Source: Galaxea fascicularis (lineage: Eukaryota > Cnidaria > Anthozoa > Scleractinia > Euphylliidae). From it: a DNA stretch of 64,000 nucleotides. Positions within the stretch are counted from its first letter, which is position 1. Each line of letters begins with the position of its first letter. The notes beneath the pieces were generated by a model, which was not told the DNA's origin, ran no database searches, and was given only the letters and a program-made list of their open reading frames with translations. The position numbers and the translations under genes were made by a program. Location of the stretch: assembly GCA_948470475.1 (NCBI GenBank), contig OX419341.1, positions 16,680,475 to 16,744,474 on the forward strand. Direction: 5' to 3'. Positions 22,913-30,408 of this stretch are shown here, in pieces.

Positions 22913-22968
22913 TCCCCTTTATATAAAAGAGCAGTAGTTTACTTCTGGTGAACACAGTTGTCACTGTC

Positions 22969-23295
22969 AGTAGATAGATAATGAGAGTTCTGGGCCAGTT
23001 TTTTTAAAAAACACATTTTCTTTTAAAAATTAAAAATTTTTAAATGGAATTTTAAATGGAAAAAATTACAAAGTAAAAAATTTTCTTTTAATGCGCATCG
23101 GCAACCAAGGATCATTTTTTTCAATTTTTAAACGTAATTACAAAGTAAAAAACCTTTTAATGCGCATCGGCAACCAAGGATCATTTTTTTCAATTTTTTC
23201 TTTTTTTAAACGTAATTTCCCCACAGAGGATCCCCACAGGGGATTTTTGACAAAGCAAAAAAAATGCCTATGGAAATTTCCATAGGCATTTTTTA
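22969..23295 (+). repeat. Left terminal inverted repeat, 327 bp
   Basis: By eye identical to the reverse complement of 40344-40670. It contains a tandem duplication of about 71-78 bp (from 23066 to about 23214, each with TAATGCGCATCGGCAACCAA) and ends with a perfect 36-bp palindrome (23259-23294) built on TGCCTATGGAAATTTCCATA. The polymerase stop codon begins 3 bp after it. The 64-aa ORF here is part of the repeat, not a gene. Confidence 0.95.
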
Positions 23296-23297
23296 TA

Positions 23298-26200
23298 TTA
23301 TTTTTTCAATTTAATATGACCATAAGCATAGGTACTTATCCCATCCTCACATATTACTCTTTTATCATCTTTCCAATCAAGTGCTTTCTTATTAATGGTC
23401 TCAGTATAGATATCATGAGAACGAGAACGAATAACATTCATTTTACACATTTTGGTTGTACCCTCGAAGAGACAATTTTTGTAGTCTTGAAATGAGATAT
23501 TTTTCTTTACTACCAATTTTTTTACCCCCTTACATTTTTTTTCTTCTTTTTCATGTATTTTGTAGCTATATAGTTTGGCTCTCAAACCAACAAACTCTTC
23601 GATGATTTTCCCAGCTGCTTCATCTTTCATCATACCGATCACCTTTTTGTTTTTCCTTTCAATCCCTGAAGGGTGATCCACAGGAAAATCGCTTGTATCG
23701 AATTTAGCCACCACATCGTCTGCAATATCCTTGTAAAAATCTTCAGTCTCAATCTCATACAAAAGACTGTCGGTGTCTGTGAAGAGTAGCTTTTGTTTTC
23801 CTCCATATTTGGGTAAGATGTAATTGTAGTGGAAATCATACATCAGAGTCTTGGAGATATCCAGAATAGCCATCCCACAATAAATAGGTTTATTGAACAG
23901 TATCTGTATTCTCTTCATATGAATTGACACGAGATTCTCATCGAATATCGTGAGGTGTTTAAAATTTGGTTTTGTCGCAAGTTTCTGTGCACTCAATTTA
24001 TTATTCACCAGTTTCACATCCTGTCTGTTTCTGATGTTCTCCATAGTCTTTCCAAAGACGGAGTTGTTCATCAACTTAAAAAAATCTTTTTCGAAAGAGT
24101 TTTTTGCGTTTGCTCGAAGAGCTGTGTTTTTCATAATGTAACTCTTCAACCACGGCTCTTCCTCAAATCTAATCCCACGATGTATCTTTGTCAACTTCAT
24201 CCCAAGGTGGAGATACTGTTTCAGGTTTCTGTGGTGAATCACATACTTTTTCTTGTCATTCAGATTTGGGATGAGTTTTTCGACTCCGTTTACAACAAGT
24301 CTCTCAGGGGTGAGAGGGTAATCGTTATGGAGATCGTGTAACGAAGTAGGGTATTCGAGATCGACTTCTAGAATGCAGGGAATGTTTCTCCATTTCAGCA
24401 GCTCTTTTTCAGTCATCCATCGAAAACCTCTTACCGGGAGATTTTCACACATTGCCCACCCGTACAGATTATTTGCATCCAGGTATTCAAGATACGTTGA
24501 TGGTTTACTTTTGTCATAGCTTCGCATATATTTATTATTCGCTTTCCCATACCTGTTGGAGATCATCGAAACACCACCTCTTATTCCCTGTTCAATCATT
24601 AAGAGCATGTCGTAATCCCTGAGCAACTCCAGTTTCACATCACTCTCTTTCAGAGCTGCGTCCCAAGCCAACCCAGGAGCTGTGTAATACCAAGCAGGAT
24701 CGAGTTCATAATTTTCAAGACAGACACTTCTAAACTCTTCAAAGACATCAGCAAGAAGTAAAACATCTGTTTTGAGATATAGATCATGGTAATCACCCAT
24801 CGTTTTCATGTTGAAAGTTTTCCACACATTTTGAGCATGCTGATAATCTTCATCATTCACATCCTCATCGTTCAGCTTTGAATAAAAAGCCTCTTTCGGT
24901 GGAAGTTTCTCATTGAATTTTTCGAAACTGTTCATAAAATCATAAGGATAAACTCCTTTTCTTGAGACGAAATCTTTCAATTCACCAAATTCTTTCTCAG
25001 TCTCTTTGAGTTTATCAGTGCTCAGGTTCTTGACTAACTTATCCAACGAAGTTGCCATAAATTTGAAACTATCGATAAACCTAAGATCATGTTTGATCTC
25101 CTTTTCTTTCCCTTCATTGTCTTTGTATTTTCCAACCACGATGGTTTTTGAGAAGGAGATGTATTTTTCCTCGTTATTTGGGATACATTTTATGTTTCCC
25201 TCAGATTTTCCAAGATTTTTGACGAAGAGATGAGAGTCATAACCTGTGAGATTGTGGAATATGATAGGGGTGAACTTCGGTTTTACGTAGGAGAGATTAC
25301 AGCCGTTGTGAGCTGCTCCTCGGTATTTTCCGGTGAAATGACAGTGATCTCTAACCTTCCTATCATTCTCTTCGAAAGGCTGACTACATATCCAACATGT
25401 GGTTGCGTTCTTGAAATCAGCTTTGTCAGTCTTAGTGAAGATCATCGGTTTGGGGAAGTTGAACTCTTGGTGTATGGTGAAGATGTCTTTCTCAAGCATA
25501 TCTACAAAGATCTGAGCGACATCTTCTCCTTCGCTTTTCATTCGGTAATGCACCGTCTTCGATGGATATATACTTTCATCAAAACATTTGATGTGGTAAC
25601 AGAAACCACAAGGTTTGTGCTTTTGGTACTGATTGGTGAATGGTTTCTTTGGATCATTCTCACATGAATGTGTTGGTTCAACAAACGCCTCGAAATCAGC
25701 GTAAACGATGAATGGAACTTTTTCCATGTGTTTATTGTTTTTAAAAAAAATCGATGGGATTATCTTTTCCCCATCTTCAGTAATTTTGATCTTTGGCATA
25801 ATGATATTCTCTGACGCATTTTTCCAACAGTACTCTTCATGCTTTCGCAGATTAGCTTCCACATTATAGTGTTGCATACAATTTCGACAGAAAAACATTT
25901 TTCCTTTATGCTTACTTACCTGCATCGAGACCAATCTGCTCAAATCTTTGATCAGGCAATAATGACTATTGGTTTTTGTCTCGTCTTCGGTGGTTATCAA
26001 GAGTAAATCCACCACACCATCGGCATTCAAGCTAAATCTGAGAGGATATATATTTCCATTTTCATACCCAAAGACATTCACATAAATGTTGTTTTGTTTC
26101 TCGAATTTAGCAATATCGGACAGCTTGACAGGGAAATCGATACCGCTCATATTCAACTCATCCTTATATTTCTTCAAGGAAGAGACTCTCTCCGGGTGAC

Positions 26201-27104
26201 TGTTTGTTGGGTGTAAATACCTCAAGATGCACCATTTGAAGCACTCATTATCCTCATTTTTGATGTTTATTATCGCCTTCTTGTTTTTGAGCACATCCAG
26301 TAGCGGTATGTAAGATGTACCATTCAACGGTATGTAATTTACTGTATGAAGTTTCAGCGAAATGATGGAATCGAATATCCAATTACTCCCCTGCCTTTGA
26401 AAGGTTGCTATCTTCTCCAACATCTGACCAGCCGCTTTCTTGTAGAGATCACTCACATCAGTAGCTTCAAGGTTAATCTCGATGGGTGAATGGAAAGCTG
26501 CAGGTACTATCATTGTTTCTCCTGTTGATATGTCTGTTTTTGACATGTTACATATGAGAATGAGTTTGAACTTTATGTTACGATGTTCTTTCAAGAAGTT
26601 GACAACAACCGATTTGACAGCTAACAGAAATGTTTTGGGAGTGTAATCCTCTACTCCCTCAATGGTATATTGAAAAGCAAAATTTTGCAATGCTGAGTTT
26701 TCCTCTACAAGTTCGAAACTGTGTGGTCTCTTCTTATAGAGCTCATTCACATGCCTCTTGAAAGACTCAAGCTCATCATGCACCTCATTTCGTGGTGTAT
26801 GCGAGGCCACCTTCATCAACCACTCACCCCAATTCTCCACCTCTCTCTTTCCCCAACGGACCACCTTTTTAATCTTCTTTGCCTTTGAGGGTTTCAGAAT
26901 CGTTTGCCCTCTCGGGATCTCATTCACAGGTATCGGTTCATCGAGAATATTTCTCTCCGTCTTAATTCGTTTAGGTGTTGGCACTGGTACCTTTTTCTTC
27001 CTTATTACTGGTACCTTTTTGACATCAGGCTTCTTTTTCTCTTGCTTCAATAGCAGTTCGATGAGCTGTGATTTGCTCAATTTCTCCAATTCACTTTTAT
27101 TCAT
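23298..27104 (-). CDS. polB: Protein-primed DNA polymerase B
   Basis: 1268 aa. It copies the element's DNA, with priming by a terminal protein as known for Polintons and adenoviruses. Exonuclease boxes: VYADFEAF near residue 469 and NLTGYDSHLF near 620. Polymerase boxes: YLDANNLYGWAM near 875, KLMNNSVFGKTMEN near 1013 and FTDTDSLLYE near 1110; all catalytic Asp residues are present. The N-terminus (1-100) is Lys/Pro-rich and begins with a SAP-like LSKSQLIELLLK segment. A CxxC...HxxxC zinc motif lies near 400-425. A second zinc cluster, CWICSQPF...DHCHFTGKYRGAAHN, near 570-605, resembles an endonuclease VII-like fold and sits inside the exonuclease region, as in many viral polymerases. Start: ATG 27104 after TATATTATATAAAGG. 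The stop lies 3 bp from the TIR. It is intact. Confidence 0.96.
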   Translation of the reverse strand: MNKSELEKLSKSQLIELLLKQEKKKPDVKKVPVIRKKKVPVPTPKRIKTERNILDEPIPVNEIPRGQTILKPSKAKKIKKVVRWGKREVENWGEWLMKVASHTPRNEVHDELESFKRHVNELYKKRPHSFELVEENSALQNFAFQYTIEGVEDYTPKTFLLAVKSVVVNFLKEHRNIKFKLILICNMSKTDISTGETMIVPAAFHSPIEINLEATDVSDLYKKAAGQMLEKIATFQRQGSNWIFDSIISLKLHTVNYIPLNGTSYIPLLDVLKNKKAIINIKNEDNECFKWCILRYLHPTNSHPERVSSLKKYKDELNMSGIDFPVKLSDIAKFEKQNNIYVNVFGYENGNIYPLRFSLNADGVVDLLLITTEDETKTNSHYCLIKDLSRLVSMQVSKHKGKMFFCRNCMQHYNVEANLRKHEEYCWKNASENIIMPKIKITEDGEKIIPSIFFKNNKHMEKVPFIVYADFEAFVEPTHSCENDPKKPFTNQYQKHKPCGFCYHIKCFDESIYPSKTVHYRMKSEGEDVAQIFVDMLEKDIFTIHQEFNFPKPMIFTKTDKADFKNATTCWICSQPFEENDRKVRDHCHFTGKYRGAAHNGCNLSYVKPKFTPIIFHNLTGYDSHLFVKNLGKSEGNIKCIPNNEEKYISFSKTIVVGKYKDNEGKEKEIKHDLRFIDSFKFMATSLDKLVKNLSTDKLKETEKEFGELKDFVSRKGVYPYDFMNSFEKFNEKLPPKEAFYSKLNDEDVNDEDYQHAQNVWKTFNMKTMGDYHDLYLKTDVLLLADVFEEFRSVCLENYELDPAWYYTAPGLAWDAALKESDVKLELLRDYDMLLMIEQGIRGGVSMISNRYGKANNKYMRSYDKSKPSTYLEYLDANNLYGWAMCENLPVRGFRWMTEKELLKWRNIPCILEVDLEYPTSLHDLHNDYPLTPERLVVNGVEKLIPNLNDKKKYVIHHRNLKQYLHLGMKLTKIHRGIRFEEEPWLKSYIMKNTALRANAKNSFEKDFFKLMNNSVFGKTMENIRNRQDVKLVNNKLSAQKLATKPNFKHLTIFDENLVSIHMKRIQILFNKPIYCGMAILDISKTLMYDFHYNYILPKYGGKQKLLFTDTDSLLYEIETEDFYKDIADDVVAKFDTSDFPVDHPSGIERKNKKVIGMMKDEAAGKIIEEFVGLRAKLYSYKIHEKEEKKCKGVKKLVVKKNISFQDYKNCLFEGTTKMCKMNVIRSRSHDIYTETINKKALDWKDDKRVICEDGISTYAYGHIKLKK

Positions 27105-27160
27105 CCTTTATATAATATATGAAATATTTTTTTAATATCTATTTTTTTTAAAAATAGATA

Positions 27161-27373
27161 TTAATTTGATTTCTGAGGTTGTGAATTTTCAACATTTCTC
27201 TTATGCATTTGTGTTTTCAAATGATTTGTTTTACCTGTATATCCGTAGTTACGCCCAGTATTACATATATCACAATACCATTCTTTATTTAACATCCATG
27301 TTGTTTTATGTTGCTTGAGTTCTTCAGCTGTGAATTTTTTTGGTCTTCCTCTTCCTCTCTTTTTATTTTCCAT
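27161..27373 (-). CDS. Small AT-hook / C2H2-like zinc finger protein
   Basis: 70 aa. The N-terminus has a GRGRPKK AT-hook core, which binds AT-rich minor grooves. Then CDIC, followed after about 14 residues by HLKTQMH, gives a C2H2-like finger. It is probably a DNA-binding or regulatory protein of the element; the target is unknown. Start: ATG 27373 directly after a run of TATATATATATAG. It lies 57 bp upstream of the polymerase gene, in the same direction. Confidence 0.7.
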   Translation of the reverse strand: MENKKRGRGRPKKFTAEELKQHKTTWMLNKEWYCDICNTGRNYGYTGKTNHLKTQMHKRNVENSQPQKSN

Positions 27374-27427
27374 CTATATATATATAATTTATTTTTTTTT
27401 TAATAGATTTTTATTCATTTTTGAATT

Positions 27428-28288
27428 CTATTCAAGAGCAGCAGGAACATCATCTTCACTATCACTATTCAACAAGCATTCGTCATTATCCAATCCTTCA
27501 GGGGGAAAGACTCTAATTTGCTGAGCTTTAGGTTTAATGCTAGCCCCGTATGTACCCAATGCTATACTCCCCCACATAGCCATGAGGCTAATTTTACTCC
27601 ATTTTGGTAGTACCTCATCTATGTTGTCTGTGTCAACCTCAGGTATTAGCACACCAGAAGCATCGAAAAATCGGCTCTTGAATGTGGCACTAGCATGTAA
27701 CAGTCCATCACTACCTTCTATATCTTCAGCACATGATGTTGGAAGACCAAAATCCATACGTGGTGGGTAGTCCTGATAGATACGTTCCTTGGTGGTTTTA
27801 TCAACCTTATAGGAGTATTTTAAGATACGTTTCCATTTCCCCTTATCACCTTTATCATCATATCCCGCTATGGAAGAGGGATTAACCTTTGTGGTTTTGG
27901 AACCACCAAGACACCAGAGTACTGAGTTCTCGATACATTTCCCTATTAGGAATTCATCAATTTCACGCGCCTTTTCATAGTAAGGGTCATCACTTTGCAA
28001 GCTAATGGAGGTGCCATATCCAGTAACCTTTTCATCCTTGGGATACCTTCCCCTTTCCTTAGTTTTACTAACATCTACAGTATTGGTACTTAAACCAAAG
28101 GGACAGACACGTGCATCATAGAGTACATAGAGTAGCTTACCATCATAACGTAATGAGACATAACTTCCACCATAACCGTTTGGTTTTGGAGTGTTAAAAG
28201 TAATTTTGTCGGTATCAATATCAAGAAAATCAACTATTATGAAGTTGGGTTCTTTTTCAGCTTTGGTTTGGGTTTTCCTTTTTAGCAT
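27428..28288 (-). CDS. Unknown 286-aa protein, candidate single-strand DNA-binding protein
   Basis: No catalytic motif. The pattern of a GYGGSYVSLRYDGKLLYVLY block, a VCPFGLSTNT block and SISLQSDDPYYEKAREIDEF, then an acidic tail (SDSEDD), reminds me of the small ssDNA-binding proteins of large DNA viruses (DUF5871-like layout, which also ends acidic). Such a protein would be expected beside a protein-primed polymerase. This is inference from layout only. Start: ATG 28288 after ACTATAT. It overlaps the preceding gene's 3' end by 32 bp in another frame. Confidence 0.6.
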   Translation of the reverse strand: MLKRKTQTKAEKEPNFIIVDFLDIDTDKITFNTPKPNGYGGSYVSLRYDGKLLYVLYDARVCPFGLSTNTVDVSKTKERGRYPKDEKVTGYGTSISLQSDDPYYEKAREIDEFLIGKCIENSVLWCLGGSKTTKVNPSSIAGYDDKGDKGKWKRILKYSYKVDKTTKERIYQDYPPRMDFGLPTSCAEDIEGSDGLLHASATFKSRFFDASGVLIPEVDTDNIDEVLPKWSKISLMAMWGSIALGTYGASIKPKAQQIRVFPPEGLDNDECLLNSDSEDDVPAALE

Positions 28289-28535
28289 ATATAGTTATTC
28301 TGAATATTTTTTTTAATTTCTCTTTGACCATATATAATTCCTTCTCATAATAAGCTTTCATTTCATTAACATTTTCCAATATCTGCTCAAATGAATGGCT
28401 GCGTGATTCTACGTTTTCCATTAATACCATATATATCTCCTCTAAAGTATCCAATTCATATTCATATTCTAGCTTTAACTCCTCCAAAAGCCTATCACTT
28501 TCATATTTAACATCAGTTTCATATTTAACTTCCAT
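28257..28535 (-). CDS. Acidic coiled-coil protein, unknown function
   Basis: 92 aa, rich in Glu, Lys, Tyr and Leu with heptad-like spacing (LLEELKLEYEYELDTLEEIY; later YYEKELYMVKEKLKKIF), so mostly helical and probably a coiled coil. No domain is recognised. ATG 28535 follows AAAATATAT. It overlaps the start of the next gene downstream by 32 bp. Confidence 0.6.
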   Translation of the reverse strand: MEVKYETDVKYESDRLLEELKLEYEYELDTLEEIYMVLMENVESRSHSFEQILENVNEMKAYYEKELYMVKEKLKKIFRITIYAKKENPNQS

Positions 28536-28542
28536 ATATATT

Positions 28543-28731
28543 TTATATGGTATTTTTTTTAAATAGATTTTTATTCACTTCAACTTCAACTTCAACTTCT
28601 TTTGGTTCATGAAACAATTGCAGTTCATTAATATCTTCCAATACGCTATTCACTTCATCCACAGTTTTCTTACAACATAGTATGAAATCCCTCAATCTCT
28701 TGAATAGTTTCCTAAATCTCTCTTTATTCAT
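28543..28731 (-). CDS. Small helical protein, unknown function
   Basis: 62 aa from ATG 28731 (MNKERFRKLFKRLRDF...), chosen because it directly follows CTTATATAT, the same signal used by neighbouring genes. The open frame extends further upstream only from a TTG and across the integrase 3' end. Basic N-terminal helix, two adjacent Cys, then an acidic EVEVEVEV run produced by a short tandem repeat. Function unknown. Confidence 0.55.
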   Translation of the reverse strand: MNKERFRKLFKRLRDFILCCKKTVDEVNSVLEDINELQLFHEPKEVEVEVEVNKNLFKKNTI

Positions 28732-28772
28732 ATATATAAGGTGAGATTTATTTGTTTTCATAAGAAGCAATT

Positions 28773-29801
28773 TCATATATCTTTTAAATCCTCCATTGGT
28801 ATCCAACTGTTAAATTCATCACTATAACCCTTCCACTTCACCAAAGCTTGTTTCTTTTTATAATCTCTCCGAATGACTTTATCGATACGGAATACATCCT
28901 GTTTAGCTCTCAGTAATTCAGGTTCATAAAAACTTCCTTGTATTTCTTCATCGTTGAGATCCTTTAATTTATAAGTGATTGGGTTTGTATATTGGATTTT
29001 ATCAACTGTGAATACTTCCTCAGTCCAATTTGGAGTGTATCCTTTATCGAAAGTCTTTCTTTTATACTTGGATATTCGAACCTTATCACCTATTTTGAAT
29101 TTCGGTTTCTGTTTTAATGTTTTCATATCACCATAAAGATTGAAGTAAGCAAGTCCCTCATTCTTCTTTTTACTAGCTTCTACAGGTGTCATTTTAATAC
29201 TTGAATGTTTGGTATTATTATACTGTTTCAATATTTTAGGTAGCATGTCTAAATACTGTGTATTACCTTGAACAGTGAACTGCTTCCACATTTTAGTTTT
29301 AATTGTTCTATTCCATCGTTCAACCACTGAGGATTTCTCCTCATTCTCTGTGGAGTATATCTGTATATTATATTTCTCCAACAAATCCTTCAAATGTTTG
29401 TTATAGAATTCCTTTCCCTTATCAACCCATAGATATTGTGGTTTTCTACCTTCCTTGAATATTTCACTGAATGCCTTTGTAACACTTTCACCCTTCTTAT
29501 CCTTCAATGGGACAATCCAACCGTATTTACTGAAAACATCAATGACCATAAGAAGATATCGGTAACCCTTATTCCATTTACTGAATTGTTGCATTTCAAC
29601 CAGATCAGCAGCCCATATTTCATCGATATGATTTACAATTACACGCCGCCGAGTAAAGTTCCTTTTTATAGGTGTATGTAATTCATCTGCCAATTTTTCT
29701 TGCCAGTTTTCTTCACTCGACGGCTTTTTCCGTTTTTTGAAACACCAAGGCCTAGTTTCTGTTTTGTATTTATTGCATTTCGAGCCAACCAATGACCCCA
29801 T
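28773..29801 (-). CDS. int: Retrovirus-type integrase with C-terminal chromodomain
   Basis: Inserts the element DNA into the host genome. The rve core has the D,D,E triad: Asp in IWAADLVEM, Asp in YLWVDKGKEF and Glu in KSSVVERWNRT. After the core comes an SH3-like region (KFKIGDKVRISKYKRKTF), then a chromodomain at about residues 303-342 (ALVKWKGYSDEFNSWIP), which may steer insertion to particular chromatin. I see no N-terminal HHCC zinc finger. The first in-frame ATG (29801) lies inside the PLA2 reading frame and has no TATA-like signal. The core frame is -1 to PLA2, and the overlap (29666-29801) contains the slippery heptamer A AAA AAC. The enzyme is therefore probably made as a PLA2-integrase fusion by frameshifting; internal initiation is the alternative. 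All catalytic residues are intact. Confidence 0.93.
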   Translation of the reverse strand: MGSLVGSKCNKYKTETRPWCFKKRKKPSSEENWQEKLADELHTPIKRNFTRRRVIVNHIDEIWAADLVEMQQFSKWNKGYRYLLMVIDVFSKYGWIVPLKDKKGESVTKAFSEIFKEGRKPQYLWVDKGKEFYNKHLKDLLEKYNIQIYSTENEEKSSVVERWNRTIKTKMWKQFTVQGNTQYLDMLPKILKQYNNTKHSSIKMTPVEASKKKNEGLAYFNLYGDMKTLKQKPKFKIGDKVRISKYKRKTFDKGYTPNWTEEVFTVDKIQYTNPITYKLKDLNDEEIQGSFYEPELLRAKQDVFRIDKVIRRDYKKKQALVKWKGYSDEFNSWIPMEDLKDI

Positions 29802-30244
29802 TGTCTTTCATTGTATGGTACCTTGTCTAAAGCTTGAACCATTTTTCGGTCTGCCTTATTTTTACATTTCTTGTCATCCTTACAAACAGAATAATCAACA
29901 TCATGCTGCATGGCGATTGCATCCGTCTTTCCAGTCGGTTGTTGATATATCTCCAATATTTCTCCAGTTTTTGGATTATATCTAAGCTGTTGTTCAAGTG
30001 GATTATATGGACCTGTATAGTTATGTCCAGGTAATGTAAATCCACCCTTTGGTTTTGGTAGTTTACCAATCGCTTTATGAATATCAACACCTGATCCATA
30101 ATAAGCCTTTAACATTTGTTTTCCCATATCAACAGGACTTTTAGCTTTACGAGCTGATTTAACAAAGGTTTTCAAAAACTTAGTATCTGTTGGAATAAAG
30201 GTACCGGGATAGAAAAACTGCCCACCGCTTTGGGTGGGCTCCAC
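29666..30244 (-). CDS. Virion phospholipase A2-like protein
   Basis: 192 codons from GTG 30244, the first codon after the frame junction; the first ATG comes only at codon 40. The core has a parvovirus-like PLA2 layout: FTLPGHNYTGPYNPLEQQL (calcium loop) and, about 45 residues on, DAIAMQHDVDYS with the catalytic His-Asp pair. In parvoviruses this enzyme opens endosomal membranes during entry; here that role is inferred. The C-terminus is basic (KNGKSRRVKKTGKK). It has no ATG and no TATA-like signal of its own, and its frame is -1 to the zinc-ribbon ORF that ends at 30244, with a textbook frameshift signal at the junction. The end overlaps the integrase frame by 136 bp. Confidence 0.85.
   Translation of the reverse strand: MEPTQSGGQFFYPGTFIPTDTKFLKTFVKSARKAKSPVDMGKQMLKAYYGSGVDIHKAIGKLPKPKGGFTLPGHNYTGPYNPLEQQLRYNPKTGEILEIYQQPTGKTDAIAMQHDVDYSVCKDDKKCKNKADRKMVQALDKVPYNERQWGHWLARNAINTKQKLGLGVSKNGKSRRVKKTGKKNWQMNYIHL
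29732..29738 (-). promoter_or_regulatory. Candidate -1 frameshift site, PLA2 to integrase
   Basis: The - strand reads TC A AAA AAC GG. The PLA2 frame splits it as TCA AAA AAC, so the heptamer A AAA AAC is in the exact phase needed to slip -1 into the integrase frame (AAA AAA CGG). The same heptamer is used by known betaretroviruses. I see no strong stem-loop after it; a 4-bp ACGG/CCGT hairpin overlaps its 3' end. Confidence 0.6.
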
Positions 30245-30253
30245 TAGTTTCCC
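30220..30253 (-). promoter_or_regulatory. Candidate -1 frameshift signal, zinc-ribbon ORF to PLA2
   Basis: On the - strand: slippery heptamer G GGA AAC (30247-30253) in phase with the upstream ORF, then the stop TAG (30244-30246). A 7-nt spacer is followed by a perfect 7-bp stem GCCCACC/GGTGGGC (30233-30239 with 30220-30226) closing a 6-base loop. Slipping -1 bypasses the TAG and enters the PLA2 frame directly. The same heptamer drives a known betaretroviral gag-pro shift. Confidence 0.75.
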
Positions 30254-30396
30254 TTAACAAACATTGATTTTTTCGCACCACATTCAGCACAAATAGCTTT
30301 CATCCTTAATCTACCATTTGATGTCTTAACAATTTGTTCACTACCAGAAGCATTTTCAGTTTTCTTTTTTTGTCTTACACAATATAATTTCACCAT
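30244..30396 (-). CDS. 50-aa zinc-ribbon-like protein (DUF5679-like)
   Basis: Begins MVKLYCVRQKKKTE and ends with ICAECGAKKSMFVKGN before TAG. The second half has the CxxC of the small viral DUF5679-type zinc ribbon; the first half has only one Cys (YCVRQ), so one half of the usual four-Cys site is degenerate. ATG 30396 follows TATATATA directly. The last codons (AAG GGA AAC TAG) form a slippery site. The ORF therefore looks like the leader part of a longer PLA2 protein made by -1 frameshifting, with the 50-aa form as the non-shifted product. Similar CxxC tails occur in the RING protein at the other end of the element. Confidence 0.75.
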   Translation of the reverse strand: MVKLYCVRQKKKTENASGSEQIVKTSNGRLRMKAICAECGAKKSMFVKGN

Positions 30397-30408
30397 TATA
30401 TATATGAA

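Larger units (their letters stand above)
21790..22922 (+). mobile_element. 3' remnant of a Penelope-like element (third copy), split by an insertion
   Basis: The block AACGAACACTTTTCATTTAA (near 21815-21835) resumes after 22667 as CTAATGTATTCCTATTTTCA and continues through the hammerhead-like motif to the TTTCTTTAGAAACTATCCCC end at about 22920. Comparison with the copy at 5190-5450 shows the 828-bp block in between is foreign. The Polinton starts 46 bp after this remnant. Confidence 0.65.

Noticed and set aside
23091..23285. Identical 64-aa ORFs in both Polinton ends (also 40354-40548)
   Set aside because: They lie wholly inside the TIRs and arise from the tandem duplication; no promoter-like signal and no domain.
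25006..25667. Open frames antisense to polymerase B
   Set aside because: Shadow frames of a long coding region; no recognisable motif and no TATA-like signal at their starts.
28773..29801. Integrase as evidence of an LTR retrotransposon or retrovirus
   Set aside because: No reverse transcriptase, gag or LTRs nearby; terminal inverted repeats, polymerase B, capsid and ATPase show a Polinton.
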